Shown here one piece after another: positions 33,108-42,362 of a stretch of 54,826 nucleotides of DNA (the stretch's first letter is position 1; each line of letters begins with the position of its first letter). Under the pieces are notes generated by a model. The model saw only the letters and a list, made by a program, of their open reading frames with translations, ran no database searches and was not told the DNA's origin. The position numbers and the translations under genes were made by a program. Source of the stretch: Arenimonas sp. (lineage in GTDB: Bacteria > Pseudomonadota > Gammaproteobacteria > Xanthomonadales > Xanthomonadaceae); contig NZ_JALHQI010000012.1 in the NCBI RefSeq assembly GCF_022842045.1, positions 1 to 54,826 on the forward strand, read 5' to 3'.

Positions 33108-34121
33108 TCAGCCCGCCTTGCGCGCCAGCTGGCGCAGGGCGTCGGGCGAGAAGTTGAACTCGCCGATCTTGGCCGCGTTGTCGGCGAAGGTCTGGAAGCC
33201 CACCGCCATCAGCGCCTCGGGGCTGGCCTGGCCCATCACCAGCGCCTGCAGCGTGCGCGGGTCCAGGCCCTGCATCGCCTGCACCAGCACCTGGGTGCCG
33301 TAGGCGCGCACGTCGGCCTCGCGGCGCTGGTTCTCGGCCTGCAGCTGCACCAGTTCGCCATTCTTCTTTTCCAGCGTGACGCGGCCGGCCAGCTCCTGGG
33401 CCTGGATCTGGTGCTTCTTCTCGAGGATCACGCGCTCGGATTCGACCTGGGTCTCGCGCACCTGGCGCTTCTTCTGCTCCACCACCAGTTCGCTGCGCAG
33501 CTCGCTTTCCTTGATCAGCTGTTCCTGTTCGATGGCGGCGTTGCGGCGGGTGTAGGTCGCGTCGTCGGCCTGCTTGAGGATCTGCTCGCGCATCGGTGCT
33601 TCCAGCGCGCGGGCGGTTTCCGGATTGGGCTTCACGGCCAGCAGGCCCAGGTCGCCGATCTCGATGCCCAGCGCCACCAGGCTCGGCGCCGTGGCCAGGC
33701 CGCCGCGCGCGGTCTTGGACAGGCGCTCGGTGCCCTGCAGCAGGTCACGCAGGTCCACTTCCTGCAGCAGCGCGCGGAACTGCGCCTTCACCGCGTTGAG
33801 CACCCGCACCGGCAGCCGCTGCGGGTCTTCGCTGGCGTATGCGCCGTTGGCCAGCAAGCTGAAGTCCTGCTGTTCGGACAGCAGCTTGGGCTGCGCCACG
33901 CGGTAGCTCACCTGGCCCTGCAGGGTGACGGACTGGAAGTCGCGGGTGATCTCTTCGAACATGAAGGGCACGTCAGTGGCCGTCAGCGGGATGCTGACCA
34001 GCGACGAGCGTGGCGCGAAGTAGAAGAAGGCCAGGCCCGTGCCCTCGCGCACGATCTGGCCGTTGCGGTACTGCAGCAGGTAGTGGCTGGGCGAGGATTT
34101 GACGTAGCGGATGCCGAACAT
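33108..34121 (-). CDS. SPFH/Band 7-domain protein
   Basis: A 337-residue protein. The N-terminal half is an SPFH domain (GLAFFYFAPRSSLVSIPLTATDVPF, then FQSVTLQGQVSYRVAQPKLL). The middle is a long charged coiled coil (about residues 180-275, rich in Glu, Gln, Lys and Arg). It lacks a clear N-terminal membrane helix. SPFH proteins oligomerise at membranes as scaffolds. It lies between the NAMPT-like and NAD-kinase-like genes, so it may scaffold those enzymes; that is inference. Confidence 0.82.
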   Translation of the reverse strand: MFGIRYVKSSPSHYLLQYRNGQIVREGTGLAFFYFAPRSSLVSIPLTATDVPFMFEEITRDFQSVTLQGQVSYRVAQPKLLSEQQDFSLLANGAYASEDPQRLPVRVLNAVKAQFRALLQEVDLRDLLQGTERLSKTARGGLATAPSLVALGIEIGDLGLLAVKPNPETARALEAPMREQILKQADDATYTRRNAAIEQEQLIKESELRSELVVEQKKRQVRETQVESERVILEKKHQIQAQELAGRVTLEKKNGELVQLQAENQRREADVRAYGTQVLVQAMQGLDPRTLQALVMGQASPEALMAVGFQTFADNAAKIGEFNFSPDALRQLARKAG

Positions 34122-34220
34122 GATGTTGCTCCTTGGCGTTCCCGGCGTTTTCCGGGTTGAGAGGGGCCGCGTGACCCGGGGTGTCCGGGTCGCGGGTGAT
34201 TCATCGAAGGTGGCCGGCGG

Positions 34221-35645
34221 TCAGAGCCGGGCGGCGTTGGCGCGGGCGCGCACGTCGGCGAAGGTCCAGTCGTTGCCGATGTGGCCGTTTTCCCACACCG
34301 TGACCAGGGCGTCGTCGAAGCCCAGCGGCTTTTCGACATCGGCCACGGACGCGGCTTCGGGCGGCACGGTCACGGTGCGGTAGGTGCCGTACTCGCGGTG
34401 CTTGAGCAGGGTCATGCGGCCGCGCTTGCTGGTCTTGCCGTGGTCGGTGACCGGGTCCTTGTAGACGTCGATCCACCGGCCGTCCACCCGCGCCGCCGAA
34501 CACTTGAGCGCGAACTTCTGCGTGTCGCGGTTGAGCTGCTGCAGCAACGCGCCGCCCATGCCGAACGCCACGTTGTCGGTGGCGTAGCCGGCGCTGGTCA
34601 CCCGCTCGAGGATGGCGCGGATCGAGTTGGGGTTGATGCCGTCGCCCTGGATCACGCGCACGTGGTTGAGCACCTTGTAACCCTTGCCGTTGACGGTGTG
34701 CCCGAAGGCCTCGTCCAGCAGCTCCAGGCACTGGTGCACCACGGCCACCGGGTCGCCCGAATCGGGCCGGATCACGACCGTGGCGCCCGAGTCGATGACT
34801 TCCTGCCTGAGCGTCTTGCCCCAGTGCTCGCGGATGGCGTGGAAGATGTCGTAGCTGTCCGACACCACCGCCACGATGGCGCCGGGCTTGGCGAACCGAC
34901 GCAGCATGTTGCGGTAGGCCTCGGCTTCGTTGCCGCGGCCCCAGCTGGTGATGGTGCTGTGCTCGGCGGCCGGGATCGAGAAGCCGGCCATCGGCTCGTG
35001 GTAGTACGCCTTGGCCGCCATCAGGCCCGACACGGTGTCGGTGCCCAGGAAGTTCACCAGGTGCGCCGCGCCGCCCAGCGCCGCCGATTCCGCGCTAGAC
35101 ACGCCGCGCGCGCCGAAGTCGTGCAGCTTGAACGGCAGCGCGGCCTCCGGGTCGTCGCTGGTGCGCTCGAGGAACTGGCGGATGGTCTGCTTGGCGTGCC
35201 AGCTGATGGTGGCCACGGTGACCGGGTACCACAGGCGCAGCAGCAGGGTTTCGATGTACGACGGCACCCAGTAGGCCTTCGGGTCGGTGGACTCGATGGT
35301 GACCAGCGCCTGGTGGGTCGGCACCACGCTGCCCTCGGGCACGGCGCGGATGCGCACCGGCAGCAGGCCGCCGTGGCTGTCGACGATGTAGCGCCAGCCG
35401 GATTCATTGAACGGTTCGCCATGCGCCGCGAACAGGTCGCGCGCTTCGTCCACGTCGGCGTGGGTGATCGGCTTGGCCAGGTATTCCTTCAGGATGGCCT
35501 GCAGGCCGAAGAACACCGTGCGGTCGTACAGGCCGCCGCGCGACTCGACGTAGAAGAACGTGGCGTCGGTGTTGGGCGGGTACTGCAGCCAGTGGCTGGC
35601 CTTGTAGCTGTCGGTGTTGAGGAGAAGATTGTCGAGGCATTTCAT
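34221..35645 (-). CDS. nadV: nicotinamide phosphoribosyltransferase
   Basis: A 474-residue protein with strong NAMPT features: LLNTDSYKASHWLQYPPNT at the start, FFGLQAILKEYL, KLHDFGARGVSSAESAALGG, VSDSYDIFHAIREHWGK and VIRPDSGDPVAVV. It converts nicotinamide and PRPP to nicotinamide mononucleotide in the cytoplasm. It lies 61 bases after the adenylyltransferase gene, which performs the next step to NAD. Together they bypass nicotinamide deamidation. Length agrees with bacterial NadV. Confidence 0.95.
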   Translation of the reverse strand: MKCLDNLLLNTDSYKASHWLQYPPNTDATFFYVESRGGLYDRTVFFGLQAILKEYLAKPITHADVDEARDLFAAHGEPFNESGWRYIVDSHGGLLPVRIRAVPEGSVVPTHQALVTIESTDPKAYWVPSYIETLLLRLWYPVTVATISWHAKQTIRQFLERTSDDPEAALPFKLHDFGARGVSSAESAALGGAAHLVNFLGTDTVSGLMAAKAYYHEPMAGFSIPAAEHSTITSWGRGNEAEAYRNMLRRFAKPGAIVAVVSDSYDIFHAIREHWGKTLRQEVIDSGATVVIRPDSGDPVAVVHQCLELLDEAFGHTVNGKGYKVLNHVRVIQGDGINPNSIRAILERVTSAGYATDNVAFGMGGALLQQLNRDTQKFALKCSAARVDGRWIDVYKDPVTDHGKTSKRGRMTLLKHREYGTYRTVTVPPEAASVADVEKPLGFDDALVTVWENGHIGNDWTFADVRARANAARL

Positions 35646-35706
35646 GACGGAAGCTCCTTCGCGTCGGGGAAACCGGCGGTCTGTCCGCCGGCGGGGAACG
35701 GCCGGG

Positions 35707-36756
35707 TCAACCCCGGCCGAGGAAGAATTCCAGGATGTGCAGGTGGTCTTCGAACAGCTGCGGGCTCATGTCCAGCGCCTCGCTGACCGGGATCCAGCGC
35801 GCCTTGTCGGCATCGTCGCCGCCGCGCACGTCCGGCAGTTCGCCCGCCGGGAACTCGAAGTGGAAGGCGTGCGTGAGCGTGCGGCCGCGCAGGCTGCGCT
35901 CGGGGTGGTCGAACACCTGCTGGCCCTTGATCGAGCCCTTGAGCACCGGCACCGGCACCTTGAGCCGGGTTTCCTCGCGCAGCTCGCGCAGGCAGCCGTC
36001 GAGCAGGCCTTCGTTCTGGCCGACGAAGCCGCCCGGCAGTGCCCACAGGCCCTTGCCCGGCTCGGCGCGGCGGCGCACCAGCAGCACGTGGCCCGAGTGC
36101 ACCACCACCGCGTCGGTGGTGACGAAGGTGGGCGGATAGGGCGCTTCGGCCCAGGCGGCGCGATAGGTGTCGATGAAGCGGTGCTCGGCCACCAGCTGCT
36201 TGAACGCCGGCGAGTTCTTGCGGAAGGCCTCCAGCATGTCGAACACCGGGCCCGGCACGTTGGCGCGGATCATCATCAGGCCGCCGTGGCTGTCGAGCTG
36301 GTTGGCCTCGAACAGGTAGCGGCGCAGCTCGGTGGCCGACAGGGTTTCGGTGTGGCGCACGTCCACCAGGTCCCACTGCGGGAATTCCTGCAGGTAGTAG
36401 CTCGAGGCGTCCTTGTCCTTGCCGACCAGGCCGATCCTGGCGCCGGGCGCGCCGCCGTCGGCCTTGATGGCTTCGGCCACGGTGCGCTGCACAGCGGCGA
36501 TCCACAGGCTTTCGTTGTAGAGATGGTCGCGCAGGGGCCGGATCAGCAGGCGATCGGCGGCCTCGGGCAGCGCGGACTGGATCATCACGGCGCGCTCGCC
36601 GACGGTCCACGGGTTCTTGATCGTGCGGGGGGTGTCGGCCGAACCGACGAGGAAGATGACTTTCTTGGCCCGGCTCAGTGCGTAGCGGGCGACAGCGGCG
36701 TGGCCGTTGTGGAAGGGCTCGAAACGCCCGATGAAAACGAGGTAATCGTAGTCCAT
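35707..36756 (-). CDS. nadM: bifunctional NMN adenylyltransferase / Nudix hydrolase
   Basis: A 349-residue two-domain protein. The N-terminal domain has the nucleotidyltransferase motif GRFEPFHNGH and the later SATELRR motif, as in NadM-type NMN adenylyltransferases. The C-terminal domain (from about residue 205) carries a Nudix box, GGFVGQNEGLLDG followed by CLRELREET. The first domain makes NAD from NMN and ATP; the Nudix domain may hydrolyse ADP-ribose. GAGGG lies upstream of the ATG at 36756. It is the first gene of the operon. Confidence 0.92.
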   Translation of the reverse strand: MDYDYLVFIGRFEPFHNGHAAVARYALSRAKKVIFLVGSADTPRTIKNPWTVGERAVMIQSALPEAADRLLIRPLRDHLYNESLWIAAVQRTVAEAIKADGGAPGARIGLVGKDKDASSYYLQEFPQWDLVDVRHTETLSATELRRYLFEANQLDSHGGLMMIRANVPGPVFDMLEAFRKNSPAFKQLVAEHRFIDTYRAAWAEAPYPPTFVTTDAVVVHSGHVLLVRRRAEPGKGLWALPGGFVGQNEGLLDGCLRELREETRLKVPVPVLKGSIKGQQVFDHPERSLRGRTLTHAFHFEFPAGELPDVRGGDDADKARWIPVSEALDMSPQLFEDHLHILEFFLGRG

Positions 36757-36808
36757 GAGAATCCCTCACGGTTAAGTGGCTTGCGGTCTGTCCGCTTGCC
36801 TGTTGCCA

Positions 36809-36836
36809 AATCTACTCCGTCCGTATGGCAAGTCAA
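36809..36836 (-). promoter_or_regulatory. probable promoter of the NAD operon
   Basis: On the minus strand TTGACT (36836-36831) and TAGATT (36814-36809) are separated by 16 bases, a fair sigma-70 match. The start codon lies about 50 bases further on. GGACAGACCGC and neighbouring short repeats sit between promoter and gene, but I cannot identify an operator with confidence. Confidence 0.5.
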
Positions 36837-36998
36837 TTCACTCCGCGCAGACCAGACAGGAAACATTCACGACCTGCCCATGGCCATGAGTCCCCTGGGC
36901 GGATCGTCAACTTGAGACGAAAAAACGGACGAAAGTTGATTTCCCGCTAGGCGCCGAACAGTCCGATACTGGCCGCAATGGTACTGGGCGGGAAAGTA

Positions 36999-37283
36999 AT
37001 GTCCGAGAACGGCGGCGTGCGGATCTGCGATGAGCAGCGACAGCTATGCGAAGTCCTGCAGGAGCGCTACGGCGCCATCCTGACCTTGGCCGAGCTCGGG
37101 GAAGTACTCCGGTTCCCCTCCCATCAGGCGGCCTGCAAAGCCAGGCGCCAGGGGAGGCTTCCTTTCCACACCTTCCAGGTGCCGCATCGAAGGGGGTGGT
37201 TCGCCACCGCCTCGGACGTTGCGGCCTACCTCAGCTCGCTCGGGAATGCCGACAGGCAGGAGAAGACGACGATGGAAACCTAA
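36999..37283 (+). CDS. small DNA-binding-like protein next to the transposition genes
   Basis: A 94-residue protein. The centre reads AILTLAELGEVLRFPSHQAACKARRQGRLPF and then GWFATASDVAAYLSSL, which looks like a winged-helix fold of the excisionase/MerR or PrtN type. The ATG at 36999 is chosen; an in-frame ATG at 36978 would add seven residues. It is followed at once by a strong terminator, so it is its own transcription unit. A regulatory or target-recognition role for the Tn7-like module is inference. Confidence 0.65.
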   Translation: MSENGGVRICDEQRQLCEVLQERYGAILTLAELGEVLRFPSHQAACKARRQGRLPFHTFQVPHRRGWFATASDVAAYLSSLGNADRQEKTTMET

Positions 37284-37291
37284 GCAAATGA

Positions 37292-37319
37292 AAAAGCCCG
37301 GCTGGCCGGCCGGGCTTTT
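37292..37319. terminator. bidirectional terminator
   Basis: AAAAGCCCGGC and GCCGGGCTTTT form a perfect 11-base-pair stem with the loop TGGCCG, flanked by A- and T-runs, so it can work in both directions. It closes the small DNA-binding-like gene and isolates the transposition operon downstream. Confidence 0.9.
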
Positions 37320-37415
37320 GCACTACTTGCGAGTCAGACTTTGGACCGTCCTGACTCTTCCGATCCTACTCCTCGTTGGCCTTGTGTCAAGGGGCGGCTT
37401 TGGCCGGGGGAAAAC

Positions 37416-39851
37416 GTGCTCAACAAGTTCAGCTTCTCCCAACGGGAGAAAATCCTAGATCACTCGAGAACTCTGGGCGTCGCCGAGCGGGGCATCGAGT
37501 ACATAGCTAACGCTCTGGATGCCCCGTCACGAGAGTCGTCTGGCGGTGGCCTCAGGTCGTTCAGCGTCAACTATGCGTCCGCCGTAGCGGGCGTTGCTTT
37601 CCAAGTCGATTCGGCAACAGTTGAGCTCAAGTACCTGCTTCGAGCGCTGATCGGACGAGACAGCCTCTTGCCTATAAACCAACCGGGCAGGATACATGTG
37701 CGTGGGCTCTCCCCTAATGGGCGACGCACACGCTTCCCGTACACGCCGGACTTCGTAGACATAGAGCTCAAGCGCGTCATCGTAGTTGAATGCAAGACCG
37801 AAAGTCAGCTTATTGAACTCGCCAAAACTCGCCGAAACGACTATGTGCGATGCCGGGAGGGCTACAGGTTTCTGCCTGGTGAAGACTATTTCAACAATCT
37901 AGGCATGGAATTCCGTGTCTTCTGCGACCGAGAAATAAGCCAGGTAGAACTGGCGAACCTGATGCTCGTATGCCCTCAACAAGGCCTACTGCAGAGAGAA
38001 GAAATCGAGACAGACCCGCTTCTCCTGCAGGCAAGGTCACTTGTCGAGAGGAGGCCAAGAACCCTCTCCGCGCTCAGAAAGAAGCTAGGAAGCGAAGTAG
38101 AGCATGTCCTTATCAATGCCCTGGCACACAGGTGTCTGTTCGGAACAATGGGCTCAACAAAGTTCACGGACGCTGATCGGTTCACATTCTATCCATCAGA
38201 AACCAATGCGCGGAACGCTGATAGAAAAGAGCTGTCCCGCATTGCAACAGAGCAGATAAGGCGTCAAGAGAAATGGAGCAACTCCGCAGCAAGCATTACT
38301 GCTGCTGACCATAGGTCAGCAATAAGGCGAATCGCTCGCATCGCAGACATAGAAAGTGGATCTCGTAAACCCAACAGCAATGACCGGCGAATCATCGCGA
38401 CGTACCAGCAAAAAATCCAAGAGGGTCGCGAGCCAGAATTTGCAGCCGCAACCAAGTATGAGCTCTCGGGAAACAGGGGTTGTCGGTTTGAAGATCAAAC
38501 AGAATTACTAGAAACGTTTCACGCCCAGCACATAGCTATACCCAACCCGAAGAGCATTAGGGAGACCTACGGGCTGGTCTCTGCTGAAATCGAAGAAAAG
38601 GGCATGCATCCCGTCTCTTACGAGACATTCCGCAAGTTCGTGAATGCCAAGGATCCTGGCGCAACGGCCCAAAAGCAGAGTGGGTCAAGAGGGCTTCATG
38701 CGCATGCGCCAATTTCAGATATTGAGACGGCAAGGCCGGAAGCGCTCACGGCGGGCCAGGTGGTACACGTGGACTCCTCCCCAGAAGACTGCCGATCGTT
38801 CGCAAAGATCGCAGGTCTCATATCGCTTGAGAGGCCATCCTTCGCAATCGCCGTCTGCGAACGGACCGAGCACATACTGGGCTTTGCTGTCGCATTCGGT
38901 GCGGCCTCGGCCTTTCTTCTTTCCTTGCTACTCAGGGACATCGTCCGCCGATGGGGATTCTATCCGCAGTTTGTGGTCAACGATGGCGGGCCTGAGCATA
39001 GATCAAACATGTGGCGACGGGCACTGGCCTGGAACAGATGTTCAATCATCAACAGACCAACAGGGGCGCCTCGCGCAGGCCAGTGCGTCGAATCAGTTAT
39101 CAGAGCTATCAACTACGGGGTGCCGAGAAAGCTAGCGGGATCAACTAGAAACGACGAAGCAAGGCGGCGCTCGTCAAATCAGTACAAGAGCCGGTCTACC
39201 GCAGTACATGACTTTGAAACAGTGCATGACTTGATCGCGGAGGACTTTCGTTCACTACATGACACATCTCCAAAAGCTTTTGCGCACAACTCTCCACGCG
39301 ACTGGTTTCTGGCGGAGCGCGCCCTGCGACCCGTGGGATTGCCGGCGCAAATATCCGAACCAATGACGCTAATAGAAACGAGCGTACCGATCAATGTGAG
39401 AAAAATGGATATGGACGTAACCAGGGGGCTCAGGGTCGGCCTGAGAAACTATAGTTCGTTGGATCTGATCGACGCGGTTCGCGAACATAAGACTTTCGAT
39501 CAGGTTCGCCTAGATCCTGAGGATCCGTCGACGATCTATGTTCAGTTCAAGAGTGGCTGGGTGACCGCCGATTCCCACGATGCAGATGAGCTGCGGGGCC
39601 TGTCTCCGATTGAACGATTGGTTGAGGGGATGCACGCTCGCCAGCGCTGGGACGAAAACCAAGACGTGCGAACAAAGAACCAGGTAAAGCTGAACACAAA
39701 GATTGACCAACTGGACGCTAGGGCTCGGGCTCTGAGCAAGAGCGAGCGATCGCCGCGAGCAAACGAGACTTCTCGAACGGCATCGGCAGGAAGCGACATC
39801 TTTACGCGACTCGAGTCCGGGACGAGCAAGAGGTTCAAGACCAATGGATAA
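37416..39851 (+). CDS. tnsAB: Tn7-like TnsA-TnsB fusion transposase
   Basis: An 811-residue protein. The N-terminal part (about residues 1-200) is a TnsA-type endonuclease: TPDFVDIELKRVIVVECKTE supplies the PD and ExK residues (about Asp112, Glu125, Lys127). The C-terminal part is a TnsB-type integrase core with HVDSSPED (about Asp452), VVNDGGPEH (about Asp522) and QCVESVIRAINYGVPRKL (about Glu558), a D-D-35-E arrangement. It should cut both strands at the element ends and join them. The GTG at 37416 follows GGGGG; the longer frame starts with TTG. Lower GC than its surroundings indicates transfer. Confidence 0.85.
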   Translation: MLNKFSFSQREKILDHSRTLGVAERGIEYIANALDAPSRESSGGGLRSFSVNYASAVAGVAFQVDSATVELKYLLRALIGRDSLLPINQPGRIHVRGLSPNGRRTRFPYTPDFVDIELKRVIVVECKTESQLIELAKTRRNDYVRCREGYRFLPGEDYFNNLGMEFRVFCDREISQVELANLMLVCPQQGLLQREEIETDPLLLQARSLVERRPRTLSALRKKLGSEVEHVLINALAHRCLFGTMGSTKFTDADRFTFYPSETNARNADRKELSRIATEQIRRQEKWSNSAASITAADHRSAIRRIARIADIESGSRKPNSNDRRIIATYQQKIQEGREPEFAAATKYELSGNRGCRFEDQTELLETFHAQHIAIPNPKSIRETYGLVSAEIEEKGMHPVSYETFRKFVNAKDPGATAQKQSGSRGLHAHAPISDIETARPEALTAGQVVHVDSSPEDCRSFAKIAGLISLERPSFAIAVCERTEHILGFAVAFGAASAFLLSLLLRDIVRRWGFYPQFVVNDGGPEHRSNMWRRALAWNRCSIINRPTGAPRAGQCVESVIRAINYGVPRKLAGSTRNDEARRRSSNQYKSRSTAVHDFETVHDLIAEDFRSLHDTSPKAFAHNSPRDWFLAERALRPVGLPAQISEPMTLIETSVPINVRKMDMDVTRGLRVGLRNYSSLDLIDAVREHKTFDQVRLDPEDPSTIYVQFKSGWVTADSHDADELRGLSPIERLVEGMHARQRWDENQDVRTKNQVKLNTKIDQLDARARALSKSERSPRANETSRTASAGSDIFTRLESGTSKRFKTNG

Positions 39852-41028
39852 GGGTGCGCGCCGACATCATGTACCGACCATAGAACATCCGAAGTACATG
39901 GAAGCCCTCGAACTCTGTTACGCGCATATAAATCGCGCGGAAAAAGGGTCAATGGTTCTGGTGACGGGGATGTCCGGGTCAGGGAAGGGCACTATTGCGG
40001 CGGAAATAGTAAGGCGCCTGACTGAGAAGAATCCGATGCTAAATGACTGGGACATGCCAATCGTTGAGATGATTGCAACAAACTCCGAGAACGCATACTA
40101 CTCTTCCAAAGACACCGTATCCCGGCTTCTGAACGTGCTGAAAGACCCGTTTCACTCTGTCGGCCGAGAGGAAGTCCTTGAGAAGGTTGGAATACGCGCC
40201 TCGCCTGCATCTCATCGGTCGATTACAGAGGGAACAATGAGGCAGCGTGTCACGCGCCTCCTGAAAGGTCGAAATGTTAGGTACCTCATAATCGATGAAG
40301 CCGACATGATGTGCGTGATAAAGAAATCCGGGCGCGATGAGGCGGATCACTTAGAGAGCTGGAGGCTGCTCGCGCTAGATGCAGAAGTTGTAATCGTATT
40401 CTTGGCGACATTCAGGATTCTGAAGCTATGGGATAGAACGTCGCAGTTCACACGCAAAATGCCAACTGTTCATGTGCAAAGGTACGTGATCGAGATAGAT
40501 GAGGATGTAGAAAGTTTTGTCGGACTCATTGAGCAGATGTGCGATTTCTATCGCATAGCGAAAGGCGAGCGCGAGAAGATCATAAAGAACGCGGCAGCAA
40601 TAATGACGGCTACAGGGGGCGTGTTCGGCCAATTAAAAGGTCTTTTTGACCGGGCGGATGAGCGCGCCGAAGCGATGGGTCGTAAGACAATTTCCTTAGC
40701 TGACATTAGCTACGCGTTGCCCCGTCGGAATCAGGTGAAGCGATTGTGGGTTGAGATTAATGCCGGGGAGCGCGCTCTCGAAAGCTCGAACTTTGAGGAG
40801 CTGGCAAGGGAAGCAAAGGCCGCAAGGCTGGCGGCCAGCAAAAAGAAGGTCGGACCGGATCGCGCAGAGACGAGCGACAATGCCGACACCAAGACCGACG
40901 TGTCGAGTGCGACAGAGGCGAGCGAGCAGCCTGGGGATAACGCACGTGGCGATCATGCCCGTCCTTCTAAAGGCAAGGGGCGGCGTCGTGCGAAACCAAA
41001 ACCGAGGCTCCCCGTAAAGAGGGCGTGA
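39844..41028 (+). CDS. tnsC: TnsC-like AAA+ regulator of transposition
   Basis: A 394-residue AAA+ ATPase with Walker A TGMSGSGKGT (residues 41-50) and Walker B YLIIDEADMM (Asp151, Glu152). The C-terminal tail (about 320-394) is basic and low-complexity, ending in Lys/Arg-rich segments that probably contact DNA or the transposase. It overlaps the TnsAB stop by 8 bases. TnsC links target-site proteins (TniQ/TnsD) to the transposase and licenses insertion. Confidence 0.82.
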   Translation: MDKGARRHHVPTIEHPKYMEALELCYAHINRAEKGSMVLVTGMSGSGKGTIAAEIVRRLTEKNPMLNDWDMPIVEMIATNSENAYYSSKDTVSRLLNVLKDPFHSVGREEVLEKVGIRASPASHRSITEGTMRQRVTRLLKGRNVRYLIIDEADMMCVIKKSGRDEADHLESWRLLALDAEVVIVFLATFRILKLWDRTSQFTRKMPTVHVQRYVIEIDEDVESFVGLIEQMCDFYRIAKGEREKIIKNAAAIMTATGGVFGQLKGLFDRADERAEAMGRKTISLADISYALPRRNQVKRLWVEINAGERALESSNFEELAREAKAARLAASKKKVGPDRAETSDNADTKTDVSSATEASEQPGDNARGDHARPSKGKGRRRAKPKPRLPVKRA

Positions 41029-41030
41029 GC

Positions 41031-42362
41031 ATGTCAATACTTGCCCCAATGGACCTGCTAGGTTCAAATTCCTCATGCGTTGAATCACTTGAGCACTATG
41101 GCGCACGCCTCGCCTTCATGCACTGCGTGAAGCCAGCTCGGATCTTTGCCCTGGCTCGGGATGCGGCTAATGCAGTTAGCAACGAGTCCAAGATGCGAAC
41201 CTTCAGCTACCAGGCGATCTGTGGCTATGGACCGGTCGCAACACGGCTCGCTATGGGGCTAGAGAGACTAACGGGAAAGGCTGGGTTGAGCGCAGGGACG
41301 TTGCTTCCTTTTAGCGGCGTACTTACGTCGCGGGTAACTGGAGTGTTCGTTCAGAGTCGTCGTTGGTGCCCAATTTGCTATCTCAAGCCAGCGGAGGAAC
41401 GCTATGACTTGCTCGCATGGCAACTTGCAACAGTGACGCATTGCCCGATTGACGGTGTGCGTTTGGCTGAGAGTTGCAGGGAGTGTCGAGCTACGCAGGT
41501 GGATTTTGAGTCGCTCGATGGCGATCGATACGTCTGTCGAGTCTGCAGCGCTTCCCTTGGATGGGTGCCTGCAGCTGAACGATCGGAAACCACATGGGAG
41601 AGGTGGAGCAATCGGAGTTCGAAGGATCTAATTCAATTCACCTCCAGCAACCCCGAAGGAATCAAAGGAAACCCATGGAGCATCTTCCTGACTGCTCTGC
41701 AGGATAATGGCCGCCTTTCGCCAGACAAAAGCGTTAGAGATTTTCGGGTTCTCGTTTGGAAGAGCAACAAGTCGCGCCCGAGGCTGACGACAGTGTTTCA
41801 GTACGCCGCCCTTCAGTCTGTCCCGCCTCTACAGGTGCTTTTGGACCCGCTAGGTGCATCAAGTGCGACACTCCCGCTCGCAGTTAACGCGATCATGGAC
41901 ACTCAACCAACCGGCAGTTTGGCGTCTCGAAATCACAAGCACCTCCGATATGCTGCGGCTGTTATGGCAGAGACACATCACGGACTTCCATTGCCACCAC
42001 CTGTTTGGATGGCGAGACTGTTCAAGGTGAACCGAAGCAACTGGCGCGAATCAGACCGAGTTGGTTATGGACGCTACGTAAGTGCCCACAAACGAAGCTG
42101 GGTTGGCAGGGCGGTTTCACTCGATCTGTCCCTTTATAGCAGGGCATTGGCCTACGTTCAGCGCGAACTAAATGTCGGAAGTGAAAAGACGGTCGGCGAA
42201 ATCATTAGGGATCTTTCAATGGAGAGCGGAGCCAGTGACCCAGCCCGGGTGAAGCGCGCCGTGCTAAGTACCCTGATCGTTGCGGGGATCTTTCGGCGTC
42301 TCAGGCCGGGAGAGGTATTGGAGGTACAGGCTGGGCGAGTAAATGCCAAAACTAGGCTATGA
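41031..42362 (+). CDS. tniQ: TniQ-family target-selection protein
   Basis: A 443-residue protein with TniQ-like features: HYGARLAFMHCVKPARIF in the N-terminal region, then zinc-ribbon cysteines in RRWCPICYLKP (Cys113, Cys116), THCPIDGVRLAESCRECR (Cys138, Cys149, Cys152) and YVCRVCSASLGW. It is longer than short CRISPR-associated TniQ proteins, and there is no Cascade or CRISPR array here, so it probably recognises DNA itself, as TnsD does. A GTG at 41025 overlapping the TnsC stop is an alternative start. Confidence 0.8.
   Translation: MSILAPMDLLGSNSSCVESLEHYGARLAFMHCVKPARIFALARDAANAVSNESKMRTFSYQAICGYGPVATRLAMGLERLTGKAGLSAGTLLPFSGVLTSRVTGVFVQSRRWCPICYLKPAEERYDLLAWQLATVTHCPIDGVRLAESCRECRATQVDFESLDGDRYVCRVCSASLGWVPAAERSETTWERWSNRSSKDLIQFTSSNPEGIKGNPWSIFLTALQDNGRLSPDKSVRDFRVLVWKSNKSRPRLTTVFQYAALQSVPPLQVLLDPLGASSATLPLAVNAIMDTQPTGSLASRNHKHLRYAAAVMAETHHGLPLPPPVWMARLFKVNRSNWRESDRVGYGRYVSAHKRSWVGRAVSLDLSLYSRALAYVQRELNVGSEKTVGEIIRDLSMESGASDPARVKRAVLSTLIVAGIFRRLRPGEVLEVQAGRVNAKTRL

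Noticed and set aside
36901-36945. A third island end near the NAD/Tn7 junction, suggested by CGGACGAA and a TCAACTT/AAGTTGA pair
   Set aside because: Only the CGGACG core agrees with the terminal repeats; the AATAGGTTTT half is missing.
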